A stretch of 7,839 nucleotides of DNA, taken from Alphaproteobacteria bacterium (GTDB lineage: Bacteria > Pseudomonadota > Alphaproteobacteria > Rhodobacterales > Rhodobacteraceae). Positions within the stretch are counted from its first letter, which is position 1; every line of letters starts with the position of its first letter. The notes beneath the pieces were generated by a model. It was given only the letters and a program-made list of their open reading frames with translations, did not search any database and was not told the DNA's origin. Where the stretch lies: NCBI GenBank assembly GCA_030830465.1, contig JAURMY010000191.1:1-7839 (forward strand), read 5' to 3'. A program made the translations under genes and the position numbers. This document shows, in pieces, positions 1 through 5,703 of the stretch.

Positions 1-383
1 GCATGGTCGAACGCAAGGGCGGGCGGGTCATCAACATTGCCTCGGACGCGGCACGGGTCGGCACCTCGACCGAAGCGGTTTATTCCGCCTGCAAGGGCGG
101 CATCATCGCCTTCACCAAATCCATGGCCCGCGAACTGGCGCGCAGCAATGTTTTGCTGAACGCGGTCTGCCCCGGCCCGACCAATACGCCGATGATGGAA
201 ACCGTTCTGGGCGCAGGCGAACAGGCGATCAAATGGAAAGACGCCATGGTGCGCGGCATTCCCTTGCGCCGGATGGGCGAACCCGAGGATTACGCCGGGA
301 TCGTCGCCTTTCTGGGATCGTCGGACGCGGGTTTCATCACCGGCCAGACGATTTCCGTCTCGGGCGGCATGAACATGATTTAA
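1..383 (+). CDS. badH: SDR-family dehydrogenase, BadH-like (2-hydroxycyclohexanecarboxyl-CoA dehydrogenase), 3' part
   Basis: This is the C-terminal half of a short-chain dehydrogenase/reductase. The reading frame is open from the window edge, so the Met codon at position 3 is probably internal. The N-terminal Rossmann fold with its TGxxxGIG motif lies outside the window. Counting from that Met, 126 residues are visible: the catalytic Ser at 14 (NIAS), the YxxxK pair Y27/K31 (YSACK), the CPGPTNT loop after the active site and the C-terminal GFITGQTISVSGG segment typical of SDRs. The stretch around SDAARVGTSTEAVYSACKGG recalls BadH of Rhodopseudomonas palustris, which oxidises 2-hydroxycyclohexanecarboxyl-CoA with NAD to the 2-keto ester. 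The badI-like gene next door supports that substrate. SDR membership is secure; the exact substrate is inferred from resemblance and context. An intrinsic terminator follows 56 bases after the stop. Confidence 0.85.
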   Translation, partial: MVERKGGRVINIASDAARVGTSTEAVYSACKGGIIAFTKSMARELARSNVLLNAVCPGPTNTPMMETVLGAGEQAIKWKDAMVRGIPLRRMGEPEDYAGIVAFLGSSDAGFITGQTISVSGGMNMI

Positions 384-439
384 GCGCGGCGCCGCCTGTC
401 TCCCCGGCGGCCCGCATCTTTGGTCCGGTTGGGCCATGC

Positions 440-481
440 CCACCGTTTCGGGTTCTCCCATGTCCGAAACGGTGGTTTTTT
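440..481 (+). terminator. Rho-independent terminator after the SDR gene
   Basis: A perfect 12-bp stem is formed by 440-451 (CCACCGTTTCGG) and 464-475 (CCGAAACGGTGG), with a 12-base loop and six T residues at 476-481. This is a textbook intrinsic terminator for rightward transcription. It should separate the SDR transcript from the badI-like gene. Confidence 0.93.
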
Positions 482-528
482 CCGCCCGAACCCGGCTGTG
501 ACGCGACGTTGTATGGCGGCGGTAATAA

Positions 529-545
529 ATACGCTAGATTATCAT
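529..545 (+). promoter_or_regulatory. Candidate -10 region of badI with overlapping operator-like motif
   Basis: The sequence ATACGCTAGAT-TATCAT contains a fair -10 box (TATCAT, 540-545). It aligns without gaps at 12 of 17 positions with the sequence at 5636-5652 before the second acyl-CoA dehydrogenase, and in both the -10 box starts at the same offset. The left half-site TACGC is intact; the right half (GATTA) is degenerate. I see no convincing -35 hexamer at 16-18 bases upstream, so the promoter may be weak or need an activator. The implied leader is about 60 bases. Confidence 0.45.
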
Positions 546-614
546 ACACTACTGCAATAGACTTGCGCCAAATTTGCACCCCTACTGCGCCGAACCAGAC
601 AAGGAGATCGTTTC

Positions 615-1409
615 ATGGCCGCCATCCCCGAATTTACCGACATTCTATATGAGGTGAAAGGCCGTGCCGCCTGGATCACCATCAACCGCCCCAAGGTTTA
701 CAACGCCTTTCGCGGTCAGACCCTGGACGAAATCATTCAGGCGCTGCATCTGGCGGCCAACAACAAGGCCGTCGCCTCGATCGTTCTGACGGGTTGCGGC
801 GAAAAGGCGTTCTGCACCGGCGGCGACCAGTCGGCCCACGACGGGCAGTACGACGGGCGCGGCGTGATGGGCCTGCCGATTGACGAATTGCAGGGTCTGA
901 TCCGCGACGTGCCGAAACCGGTGATCGCCCGCGTCAACGGTTTTGCCATCGGCGGCGGCAACGTGTTCGTCACCCTGTGCGACCTTGCCATCGCGGCAGA
1001 CAGCGCCAAGTTCGGTCAGGTCGGCCCCAAAGTTGGCTCCTTCGACGCAGGCTGGGGCACCGCCCTTTTGTCGCGCACTGTGGGCGAGAAAAAGGCCCGC
1101 GAAATCTGGTATCTGAACGATGTCTATACCGCCGAACAGGCCGTGCAGATGGGCCTGATCAACAAGGCCGTGCCGATGGCCGAGCTTGACGCCGCCGTCA
1201 CCCAATGGACCGACACTTTGGCCGAACGCTCGCCCACCGCGCTGGCCTTTTTGAAGCGCTCGTTCAACGCCGACAGCGATTCAATTCGCGGCATTTCCAA
1301 CATGGCGCTGCATGCGGTGAAACTTTATTACGACACCGATGAATCCAAGGAAGGCGTCAACGCCTTCAACGAGAAACGCAAGCCGGACTTCCACAAGTTC
1401 GTGGACTAA
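615..1409 (+). CDS. badI: 2-ketocyclohexanecarboxyl-CoA hydrolase (BadI-like, crotonase superfamily)
   Basis: This 264-residue protein is a crotonase-superfamily enzyme of the BadI/MenB branch. BadI hydrolytically opens the ring of 2-ketocyclohexanecarboxyl-CoA, giving pimelyl-CoA, in the cytoplasm. Visible motifs are FCTGGDQS (66-73) and IGGGN (112-116), which form the oxyanion-hole region. QVGPKVGSFD follows at 135-144, with D144 where BadI and MenB have an active-site Asp. KKAREIWYL is at 159-167 and the Tyr-bearing LYYDTDESKEG is near the C terminus (237-247). Length matches BadI (about 260). The DGQYDGRG segment (76-83) and YYDTDES tail favour BadI over MenB, as does the SDR neighbour. 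MenB-like naphthoate synthase is the main alternative, but no menaquinone genes are nearby. The start is set by AAGGAG at 601-606, eight bases before ATG. The stop is one base from the next start, so the two are probably cotranscribed. Confidence 0.88.
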   Translation: MAAIPEFTDILYEVKGRAAWITINRPKVYNAFRGQTLDEIIQALHLAANNKAVASIVLTGCGEKAFCTGGDQSAHDGQYDGRGVMGLPIDELQGLIRDVPKPVIARVNGFAIGGGNVFVTLCDLAIAADSAKFGQVGPKVGSFDAGWGTALLSRTVGEKKAREIWYLNDVYTAEQAVQMGLINKAVPMAELDAAVTQWTDTLAERSPTALAFLKRSFNADSDSIRGISNMALHAVKLYYDTDESKEGVNAFNEKRKPDFHKFVD

Positions 1410-1410
1410 G

Positions 1411-2628
1411 ATGCCGCCGGCCCGGATCACGCCCGAACAGCTTGTCGATCACCTGCCCGAACGGGGTCTGGTGTGGTTGCAGGGCTGTTCGGCGGAATCG
1501 GACCTGTTCAAACAGGGGCTGACCGGGCGGCATCTGCCCGGCCTGACCTTCACCGGCATTCTGGTGCCGGGGCTGAACCGCGTCGGTTATGTGCTGGATA
1601 CCGGCGCGCGGTTCACGTCGTTCTTCATGACGCCGGAACTGGCCGCCGCCCCTGCGCAGGTCGATTTCCTGCCGCTGTGTTACCGCGACATCCGGGCATT
1701 TCTGACCGCCAATCCCCCCGATACTTTGATGTTGATGCTGGCCCCGCCGGATGAAAACGGCCTGTGCTCGCTGGGCCCCGTCACCGATTTTGCCGCCGAT
1801 TTATGGCAGGGTGCGACACGGATCATCGCTCATATCAACCCGCGCCTGCCCATGACCCAAGGCACGCCCGGCATCCCCTATGACCGTCTGACCGCCGTGA
1901 TTGAAGGCGATCAGGACCTGCTGGTATCCGATCCCGGCACCGATGAGATCGCTCAAACCATTGCCGGTTTCGCCGCGCCCCTGATCCCCGACGGGGCGAC
2001 AATACAGGCCGGTCTGGGCCGCATCCCCGAGGCGGTTCTGCGCGGCCTGACCGGCAAAAAGAACCTTGCCATCCATTCCGGTCTGATTGGCGATTCGACC
2101 CTGAACCTGTTGCGGGCGGGGGCCTTGCGCCAAGACACGCCGATCACAGCCGGGGTCGCCATCGGCACGCGCCGCCTTTATGACGCGTTGGGCGATCCGG
2201 CCTTCCGGTTCAAACCGCCCTCATACACCCACGAAATCGCCATTGCCGGGCAACTGCCCGCCTTCGTCACCATCAATTCCGCGATTGAGGTCGATCTGAC
2301 CGGCTGCGCCTATGCCGAGGCGACACCCAGGGGTCTGATGTCCGGCCCAGGTGGTGCGTCCGACTTTGCCGCCGCCGCGCGCGGCCCGGACGGATTGCGC
2401 CTTGTTGTGATGCAGACCACCGCCGCCAAAGGCGCGATCAGCAAGATCGTAGCACCGGGCAGCGCCACCGGCCCGGTTTCGCTGGGCCGCATGGATACCG
2501 ATATGGTCATCACCGAACATGGCGTCGCCGATCTGCGCCTGAAATCCCACGCCGACCGCAAAGCCGCGCTGATTGCGGTCGCAGCCCCCGACCACCGCGC
2601 CGCCTTGACCGAATCCAAAACAAACTGA
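1411..2628 (+). CDS. Acetyl-CoA hydrolase/CoA-transferase family protein lacking the usual catalytic Glu
   Basis: This 405-residue protein belongs to the acetyl-CoA hydrolase / 4-hydroxybutyrate CoA-transferase family, a class I CoA-transferase fold with two similar domains. Family landmarks are AGLGRIPEAVL (200-210), NSAIEVDLTGCAYAE (289-303), GPGGASDF (312-319) and the C-terminal TDMVITEHGVADLRLKS block (363-379). In characterised transferases the segment after the IP motif reads roughly GIHTEM, with Glu forming the acyl-enzyme anhydride. Here it reads AIHSGL (220-225), so Gly224 replaces that Glu. The protein is also somewhat shorter than typical members (about 430). It may be a hydrolase, a transferase with another mechanism, or a non-classical binding protein; the substrate is unknown. 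Start at 1411 is chosen because it follows the badI stop by one base (TAAGATG), suggesting translational coupling; no good Shine-Dalgarno is visible. An in-frame ATG at 1339 lies inside badI and is unlikely. Confidence 0.82.
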   Translation: MPPARITPEQLVDHLPERGLVWLQGCSAESDLFKQGLTGRHLPGLTFTGILVPGLNRVGYVLDTGARFTSFFMTPELAAAPAQVDFLPLCYRDIRAFLTANPPDTLMLMLAPPDENGLCSLGPVTDFAADLWQGATRIIAHINPRLPMTQGTPGIPYDRLTAVIEGDQDLLVSDPGTDEIAQTIAGFAAPLIPDGATIQAGLGRIPEAVLRGLTGKKNLAIHSGLIGDSTLNLLRAGALRQDTPITAGVAIGTRRLYDALGDPAFRFKPPSYTHEIAIAGQLPAFVTINSAIEVDLTGCAYAEATPRGLMSGPGGASDFAAAARGPDGLRLVVMQTTAAKGAISKIVAPGSATGPVSLGRMDTDMVITEHGVADLRLKSHADRKAALIAVAAPDHRAALTESKTN

Positions 2629-2639
2629 TTTGCACGCTA

Positions 2640-2659
2640 ACGGTAAGGTTGCTTACCGT
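2640..2659. promoter_or_regulatory. Palindromic operator-like site 1 before the first acyl-CoA dehydrogenase
   Basis: ACGGTAAG (2640-2647) and CTTACCGT (2652-2659) are perfect inverted 8-base arms around GTTG. No T-run follows, so an operator is likelier than a terminator. A TTGCAC hexamer at 2630-2635 lies 18 bases before TACCGT (2654-2659), so the palindrome may overlap a weak promoter for the gene starting at 2705. The core GTAAGGTTGCTTAC loosely fits the pattern of the motifs at 4958 and 5636. Confidence 0.55.
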
Positions 2660-2676
2660 AAGTATTGCTGTTAAAA

Positions 2677-2690
2677 GTAAGGTAGCATAC
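2677..2690. promoter_or_regulatory. Operator-like site 2, near-copy of site 1
   Basis: GTAAGGTAGCATAC repeats GTAAGGTTGCTTAC (2643-2656) with 12 of 14 matches, 34 bases downstream in the same orientation, about three helical turns. It retains an imperfect dyad (GTAAG against CATAC). It ends 14 bases before the start codon at 2705, where a bound repressor would block initiation. Confidence 0.5.
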
Positions 2691-2704
2691 AAACAGGACC
2701 CGCC

Positions 2705-3865
2705 ATGATCGAACGCAGCTTGTTCCGTGAAGAACACGATATGTTCCGCGAAACCGTCCGAAAATTCGTGGAAAAGGAAATTGTCCCCTACCACGCCCAA
2801 TGGGAAAAAGACGGTATCGTGCCGCGTGAGTTGTGGCTGAAAGCCGGCGAACAGGGCCTGCTGTGCTGCACCGTGCCGGAAGAATACGGCGGCCTTGGGC
2901 TGGATTACCTGTTTGACGTCGTGGTGTTCGAGGAGCTTTGGAAGGCCGGAGCCTCCGGCCCCGGTTTTCTGATCCACACCGATCTGGTCGCAACCTATAT
3001 CCTGTCCTTCGGCACCGATGCGCAGAAACAAAAATTCCTGCCCAAAATGGTCACCGGGGAATGGATCGGCTCGCTTGGCATGACCGAACCCCATGCCGGC
3101 AGCGATCTGAAAGCGATCCGCACCAAAGCGGTGCGCGACGGCAATGAATTCGTGGTGAACGGCCAGAAAGTGTTTATCTCAAACGGCCAAAGTTGCGACG
3201 TTCTGGTGCTGGCCACCAAGACCGACAGCGATGCCGGGGCCAAAGGCGTGACCCTGTTTCTGGTCGAGGGCGACCGCGAAGGTTTCGTGCGCGGCAAGAA
3301 CCTTGAAAAACTGGGCATGCACGCGCAGGACACCTCGGAACTGTTCTTTGACAATATGCGCCTGCCACCGGAAAACATGCTGGGCACCGAAGGCGAAGGC
3401 TTCAAACTGATGATGACCAAGCTTTCCCAGGAACGGCTGGCACAGGCGGTTCGGTCCACAACTGTGGCCGAAACGGTGATCGACTATACGGTCGATTACA
3501 CCATGGACCGCAAGGCCTTTGGCAAGTCGATTTTCGACCAGCAGAACACCCAGTTCAAATTGGCGGGCCTGAAGGCCGAGGCGACCTCGCTCAGGGTCTT
3601 TACCGACAAATGCATCGACCTGTTCATGCAGGGCAAGCTCGATTCCGTCGATGCGGCGATGCTCAAGATGCTCAGCACCGAACTGCATTGCAAAGTGGTC
3701 GACGAATGCCTGCAACTGTTCGGCGGCTGGGGCTATATGTGGGAATACCCGATCGCGCGCGCCTATGCCGATGCCAGGATCACCAAGATCGCAGGTGGTT
3801 CGATCGAGATCATGAAACTGATCATCGCGCGCCAAATGGCCGAAGACGCGCGGAAACGCCACTAA
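2705..3865 (+). CDS. Acyl-CoA dehydrogenase 1 (LCAD/IVD-type active site)
   Basis: This is a complete 386-residue FAD-dependent acyl-CoA dehydrogenase, which introduces an alpha,beta double bond and passes electrons to ETF. The FAD/substrate motif MTEPHAGSD is at 126-134, VFISNGQ at 156-162, the middle beta-domain DTSELFFDNMRLP at 209-221 and RKAFGK at 269-274. The C-terminal signature is LFGGWGYMWEYPIARAYADA (338-357). Where MCAD-type enzymes carry the catalytic Glu (IYEGT), this protein has IAGGS (362-366). Glu243 in SQERL matches the helix-G Glu of LCAD and isovaleryl-CoA dehydrogenase, so activity should be kept. AGGA at 2695-2698 supports the start. In this setting it could be the cyclohexanecarboxyl-CoA dehydrogenase (AliB-like) or act on pimelyl-CoA; the sequence alone does not decide. 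It follows the CoA-transferase gene after 76 bases that hold operator-like repeats. Confidence 0.93.
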   Translation: MIERSLFREEHDMFRETVRKFVEKEIVPYHAQWEKDGIVPRELWLKAGEQGLLCCTVPEEYGGLGLDYLFDVVVFEELWKAGASGPGFLIHTDLVATYILSFGTDAQKQKFLPKMVTGEWIGSLGMTEPHAGSDLKAIRTKAVRDGNEFVVNGQKVFISNGQSCDVLVLATKTDSDAGAKGVTLFLVEGDREGFVRGKNLEKLGMHAQDTSELFFDNMRLPPENMLGTEGEGFKLMMTKLSQERLAQAVRSTTVAETVIDYTVDYTMDRKAFGKSIFDQQNTQFKLAGLKAEATSLRVFTDKCIDLFMQGKLDSVDAAMLKMLSTELHCKVVDECLQLFGGWGYMWEYPIARAYADARITKIAGGSIEIMKLIIARQMAEDARKRH

Positions 3866-3870
3866 AGCGT

Positions 3871-3938
3871 ATTGCGTTAACCCTGAATCACCAAACGCTG
3901 CCTGAAATCAAAGATTTCAACGGGTTAGGTGATGCAAT
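3871..3938. repeat. Structured intergenic block, probable dispersed palindromic repeat
   Basis: Between two convergent genes lies a block built of nested inverted repeats. A perfect central hairpin has arms 3903-3909 (TGAAATC) and 3913-3919 (GATTTCA) with loop AAA. ATCACC (3887-3892) pairs with GGTGAT (3928-3933), and ATTGC (3871-3875) pairs with GCAAT (3934-3938). A competing pair, TAACCC (3878-3883) with GGGTTA (3922-3927), cannot coexist with the ATCACC pair in a simple nested fold. No T-run follows, so it is not a classical terminator. I infer a REP-like mobile intergenic repeat of this lineage; other copies cannot be tested from one window. Confidence 0.5.
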
Positions 3939-3991
3939 TTGCTTCTGGTAAAACCAATCCGCCTTAAAACCGGGGCTGGATCGCGCAGCAA

Positions 3992-4924
3992 TCAGAAAGC
4001 GACGTTGTCAGCGCCTTTCAGGTCCAACATCTGGCGGGCCTCGTCCGGTGTGGCGACCTCGATCGACAGTTCTTTCAGGATCCGCACGATCTTGGCGACC
4101 TGTTCGGCATTTGACGTGGCGAGTTTGCCCTTGGAAATAAAGATCGAATCCTCAAGCCCGACGCGCACATGGCCGCCGTTCATCGCGTTGGTGGTCGCAA
4201 ACGGCATCTGGTGCCGGCCGGCGCCAAGGCAGGAGAAAAAGTAATCCTCGCCGAACAGCTTGTCGGCGGTCTGTCGCATATAGGCCAGATGTTCGGGTTC
4301 CGCCGCGATGCCGCCCAGAATGCCGAAAACCCCCTGCACAAAGAACGGCGGCTTGACCAGACCGCGGTCGACAAAATGCGCCAGGTTGTAAAGGTGGCCG
4401 ATATCGTAGCACTCAAACTCAAACTTGCTGCCATTGGCGGACAATTCGCTGATGCCGCGTTCGATCTGCGCAAAGGTATTGGACAGAATGAAATCCTTGG
4501 TCATGTCCAGATAGGGTTTTTCCCAGGCTTCCTTGAAATTGGCGATCTTGGCCCCGGCGCCGGAAATGTTGAAATTGAGCGACCCCATATTCATCGAGGC
4601 AACTTCGGGTTTGGCCCAGGCCGCGGCTGCAAGCCGCTGATCCAGTGTCATCCCCAGCCCGCCGCCGGTGGTGATATTTACCACCGCATTGCTGTTTTGT
4701 TTGATGCGCGGCAGGAACAGGCCATAATGCTCCGGCAGTTGGCTGGGCTGGCCGTTTTCAGGATTCCGTGCGTGCAGATGCAGGATCGCGGCCCCGGCTT
4801 CGGCGGCGGCAATAGCTTCGGACGCAATCTGATCGGGCGTGATCGGCAGATGCGGCGTCATGCTGGGTGTGTGGATCGAACCGGTAATGGCGCAACTTAC
4901 GATGACTTTGTTTGATTTCCGCAT
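3992..4924 (-). CDS. BKACE-family (DUF849) beta-keto acid cleavage enzyme
   Basis: This 310-residue protein is a BKACE (3-keto-5-aminohexanoate cleavage enzyme, DUF849) TIM-barrel metalloenzyme. Family members combine a beta-keto acid with acetyl-CoA to give acetoacetate and a new acyl-CoA. Visible features are the N-terminal strand VIVSCAITGS (7-16), the metal-binding HLHAR (49-53, His49 and His51), NITTGGG (83-89), the FECYDIGHL segment (170-178), and GGHVRVGLED (250-259), whose Glu258 is expected to complete the Zn site. Length is normal for the family. The start has a strong GGAGG Shine-Dalgarno (complement of 4930-4934), five bases from ATG. It is the only leftward gene here, diverging from the MarR gene and converging on the first acyl-CoA dehydrogenase. 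Family is secure; the beta-keto acid used is unknown. A keto-acid from the lower part of an alicyclic or pimelate pathway is a contextual guess. Confidence 0.92.
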   Translation of the reverse strand: MRKSNKVIVSCAITGSIHTPSMTPHLPITPDQIASEAIAAAEAGAAILHLHARNPENGQPSQLPEHYGLFLPRIKQNSNAVVNITTGGGLGMTLDQRLAAAAWAKPEVASMNMGSLNFNISGAGAKIANFKEAWEKPYLDMTKDFILSNTFAQIERGISELSANGSKFEFECYDIGHLYNLAHFVDRGLVKPPFFVQGVFGILGGIAAEPEHLAYMRQTADKLFGEDYFFSCLGAGRHQMPFATTNAMNGGHVRVGLEDSIFISKGKLATSNAEQVAKIVRILKELSIEVATPDEARQMLDLKGADNVAF

Positions 4925-4954
4925 AAAGGCCTCCGGACACTGTAAATCATGATT

Positions 4955-4983
4955 ATGGTACGCTGGCGTATCAATTATGTAAA
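4955..4983 (-). promoter_or_regulatory. Promoter of the BKACE gene with overlapping palindromic operator
   Basis: Read on the minus strand, TTTACA (4983-4978) matches the -35 consensus at five of six positions. It is separated by exactly 17 bases from TACCAT (4960-4955), a -10 box with four of six matches. Initiation would fall near 4948, about 24 bases before the start codon. The perfect dyad TACGC-TG-GCGTA (4959-4970) covers the -10 and spacer, as expected of a repressor site. A further 10-base palindrome, AATCATGATT (4945-4954), sits at the predicted start of transcription. Confidence 0.65.
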
Positions 4984-5010
4984 GGTCTATTCACCGGCAT
5001 CGCGCGGGCG

Positions 5011-5022
5011 TTTCCATGGAAA
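5011..5022. promoter_or_regulatory. Perfect 12-base palindrome in the BKACE-MarR divergent region
   Basis: TTTCCATGGAAA is a perfect palindrome in the 200-base divergent intergenic region, 102 bases before the MarR start codon. It differs from the GTACGC-type motif. It could be a second operator, or chance. A possible MarR-gene promoter (TTGCAT at 5057-5062, then weak TAGCTA at 5079-5084) lies downstream of it. Confidence 0.3.
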
Positions 5023-5124
5023 TGTCACATATAGCTTACTTTCACGTCTCTGACGATTGCATTTCCCGAAAGATATGATAGCTAACAAAGTCGAAATCTT
5101 ACTAATTTTAGAAACGGGCAGACT

Positions 5125-5631
5125 ATGAACGACACAAGATCTTGGGATTTGCGACTGGGGTACCTGATACATGATGTGTCGCGCTTGCGCCGCGTCTCGT
5201 TTGACCGGGAGCTGGCACCATTGGGGATCACCCGGTCGCAATGGTGGGTTCTGGCCTTTATCAGCCGCAATGACGGCCTGCCCCAGACCCAGCTTGCCAA
5301 TGATCTGGACGTTGGCAAAGTGGCGTTGGGATCCTTGATCGACCGGCTGCAAACGGGCGGCTTCGTCGATCGGGTTGCCGATAAGAAAGATCGCCGTGTC
5401 AAACGGGTGTTTCTGACCGACAAGGCGCGCCAGTTGATCAAGGATATCGCGCCGGTCACGGATGAATTCAACGAGCGTATTCTTGACGGCATTTCCCGCG
5501 ACGATCTGGAACTGACCTCGCGCACCCTTTACGCGATGAAGCAAAATCTGATCGCCCTGTCCAACGGCGAAGATGCCGAGGCGGCCGACAACGTAACGGA
5601 ACTTCCCCGACCCCGCATTTCGGCTTTGTAA
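5125..5631 (+). CDS. MarR-family transcriptional regulator, BadR-like by context
   Basis: This 168-residue protein is a MarR-family winged-helix regulator, expected to bind palindromic DNA as a dimer and release it on binding a ligand. A helical N-terminal dimerisation segment (about 8-35) precedes GITRSQWWVLAFI (34-46). The helix-turn-helix is around QTQLANDLDVGKVALGSLIDRL (55-76). The charged wing, ADKKDRRVKRVFLTDKAR (85-102), is diagnostic of the family. A C-terminal helix and a polar tail follow. The start at 5125 gives a normal N terminus but has only a weak Shine-Dalgarno. In R. palustris the MarR protein BadR represses the badHI/ali genes and responds to a pathway CoA ester; I infer a matching role from the neighbours, not from diagnostic residues. 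Its stop codon abuts the promoter of the next gene, 72 bases before that start. Confidence 0.9.
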   Translation: MNDTRSWDLRLGYLIHDVSRLRRVSFDRELAPLGITRSQWWVLAFISRNDGLPQTQLANDLDVGKVALGSLIDRLQTGGFVDRVADKKDRRVKRVFLTDKARQLIKDIAPVTDEFNERILDGISRDDLELTSRTLYAMKQNLIALSNGEDAEAADNVTELPRPRISAL

Positions 5632-5652
5632 TTCCGTACGCTGGCATATAAT
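5626..5652 (+). promoter_or_regulatory. Promoter of the second acyl-CoA dehydrogenase operon with overlapping operator
   Basis: A consensus TATAAT -10 box lies at 5647-5652. The best -35 candidates are poor: TTGTAA (5626-5631, 15-base spacer) or TTTGTA (5625-5630, 16-base spacer), both overlapping the MarR stop codon. The near-palindrome GTACGCTGGCATAT (5636-5649) overlaps the -10 box. It differs from the motif at 4958-4971 by a single base, which suggests both are bound by one regulator. Confidence 0.6.
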
Positions 5653-5703
5653 ACTTAGACGAACGACTATTCGGGCCGTCGCGCCCCCGTCCGGAGATAT
5701 GCC

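Noticed and set aside
549..588. Direct repeat CTACTGC at 549-555 and 582-588, 33 bases apart
   Set aside because: Seven bases is too short to be notable, with no dyad symmetry and no counterpart at the other promoters.
615..1409. Reading the crotonase as MenB (naphthoate synthase)
   Set aside because: It shares MenB-like motifs, but the DGQYDGRG and YYDTDES segments and the BadH-like neighbour point to BadI, and no menaquinone gene is present.
1339..1410. An upstream in-frame ATG that would lengthen the CoA-transferase homologue by 24 residues
   Set aside because: The extension would lie within the badI 3' end, and its Ser/Thr/Arg-rich translation looks like an out-of-frame reading. The ATG at 1411 directly after the badI stop fits coupling better.
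3179..3862. A 227-codon leftward open frame antisense to the first acyl-CoA dehydrogenase, with a similar frame opposite the second (5740-6201)
   Set aside because: Both lie entirely within unmistakable dehydrogenase genes and recur because the paralogues share codon patterns; that is a shadow effect, not evidence of a gene.
3903..3919. The TGAAATC-AAA-GATTTCA hairpin as a terminator of the first dehydrogenase gene
   Set aside because: The stem is A/T-rich and no T-run follows on either strand, so I treat it as part of a structured repeat and not as an intrinsic terminator.
4169..4915. A 248-codon rightward open frame antisense to the BKACE gene
   Set aside because: The opposite strand carries every BKACE motif plus a good promoter and Shine-Dalgarno; the antisense translation matches nothing I recognise.
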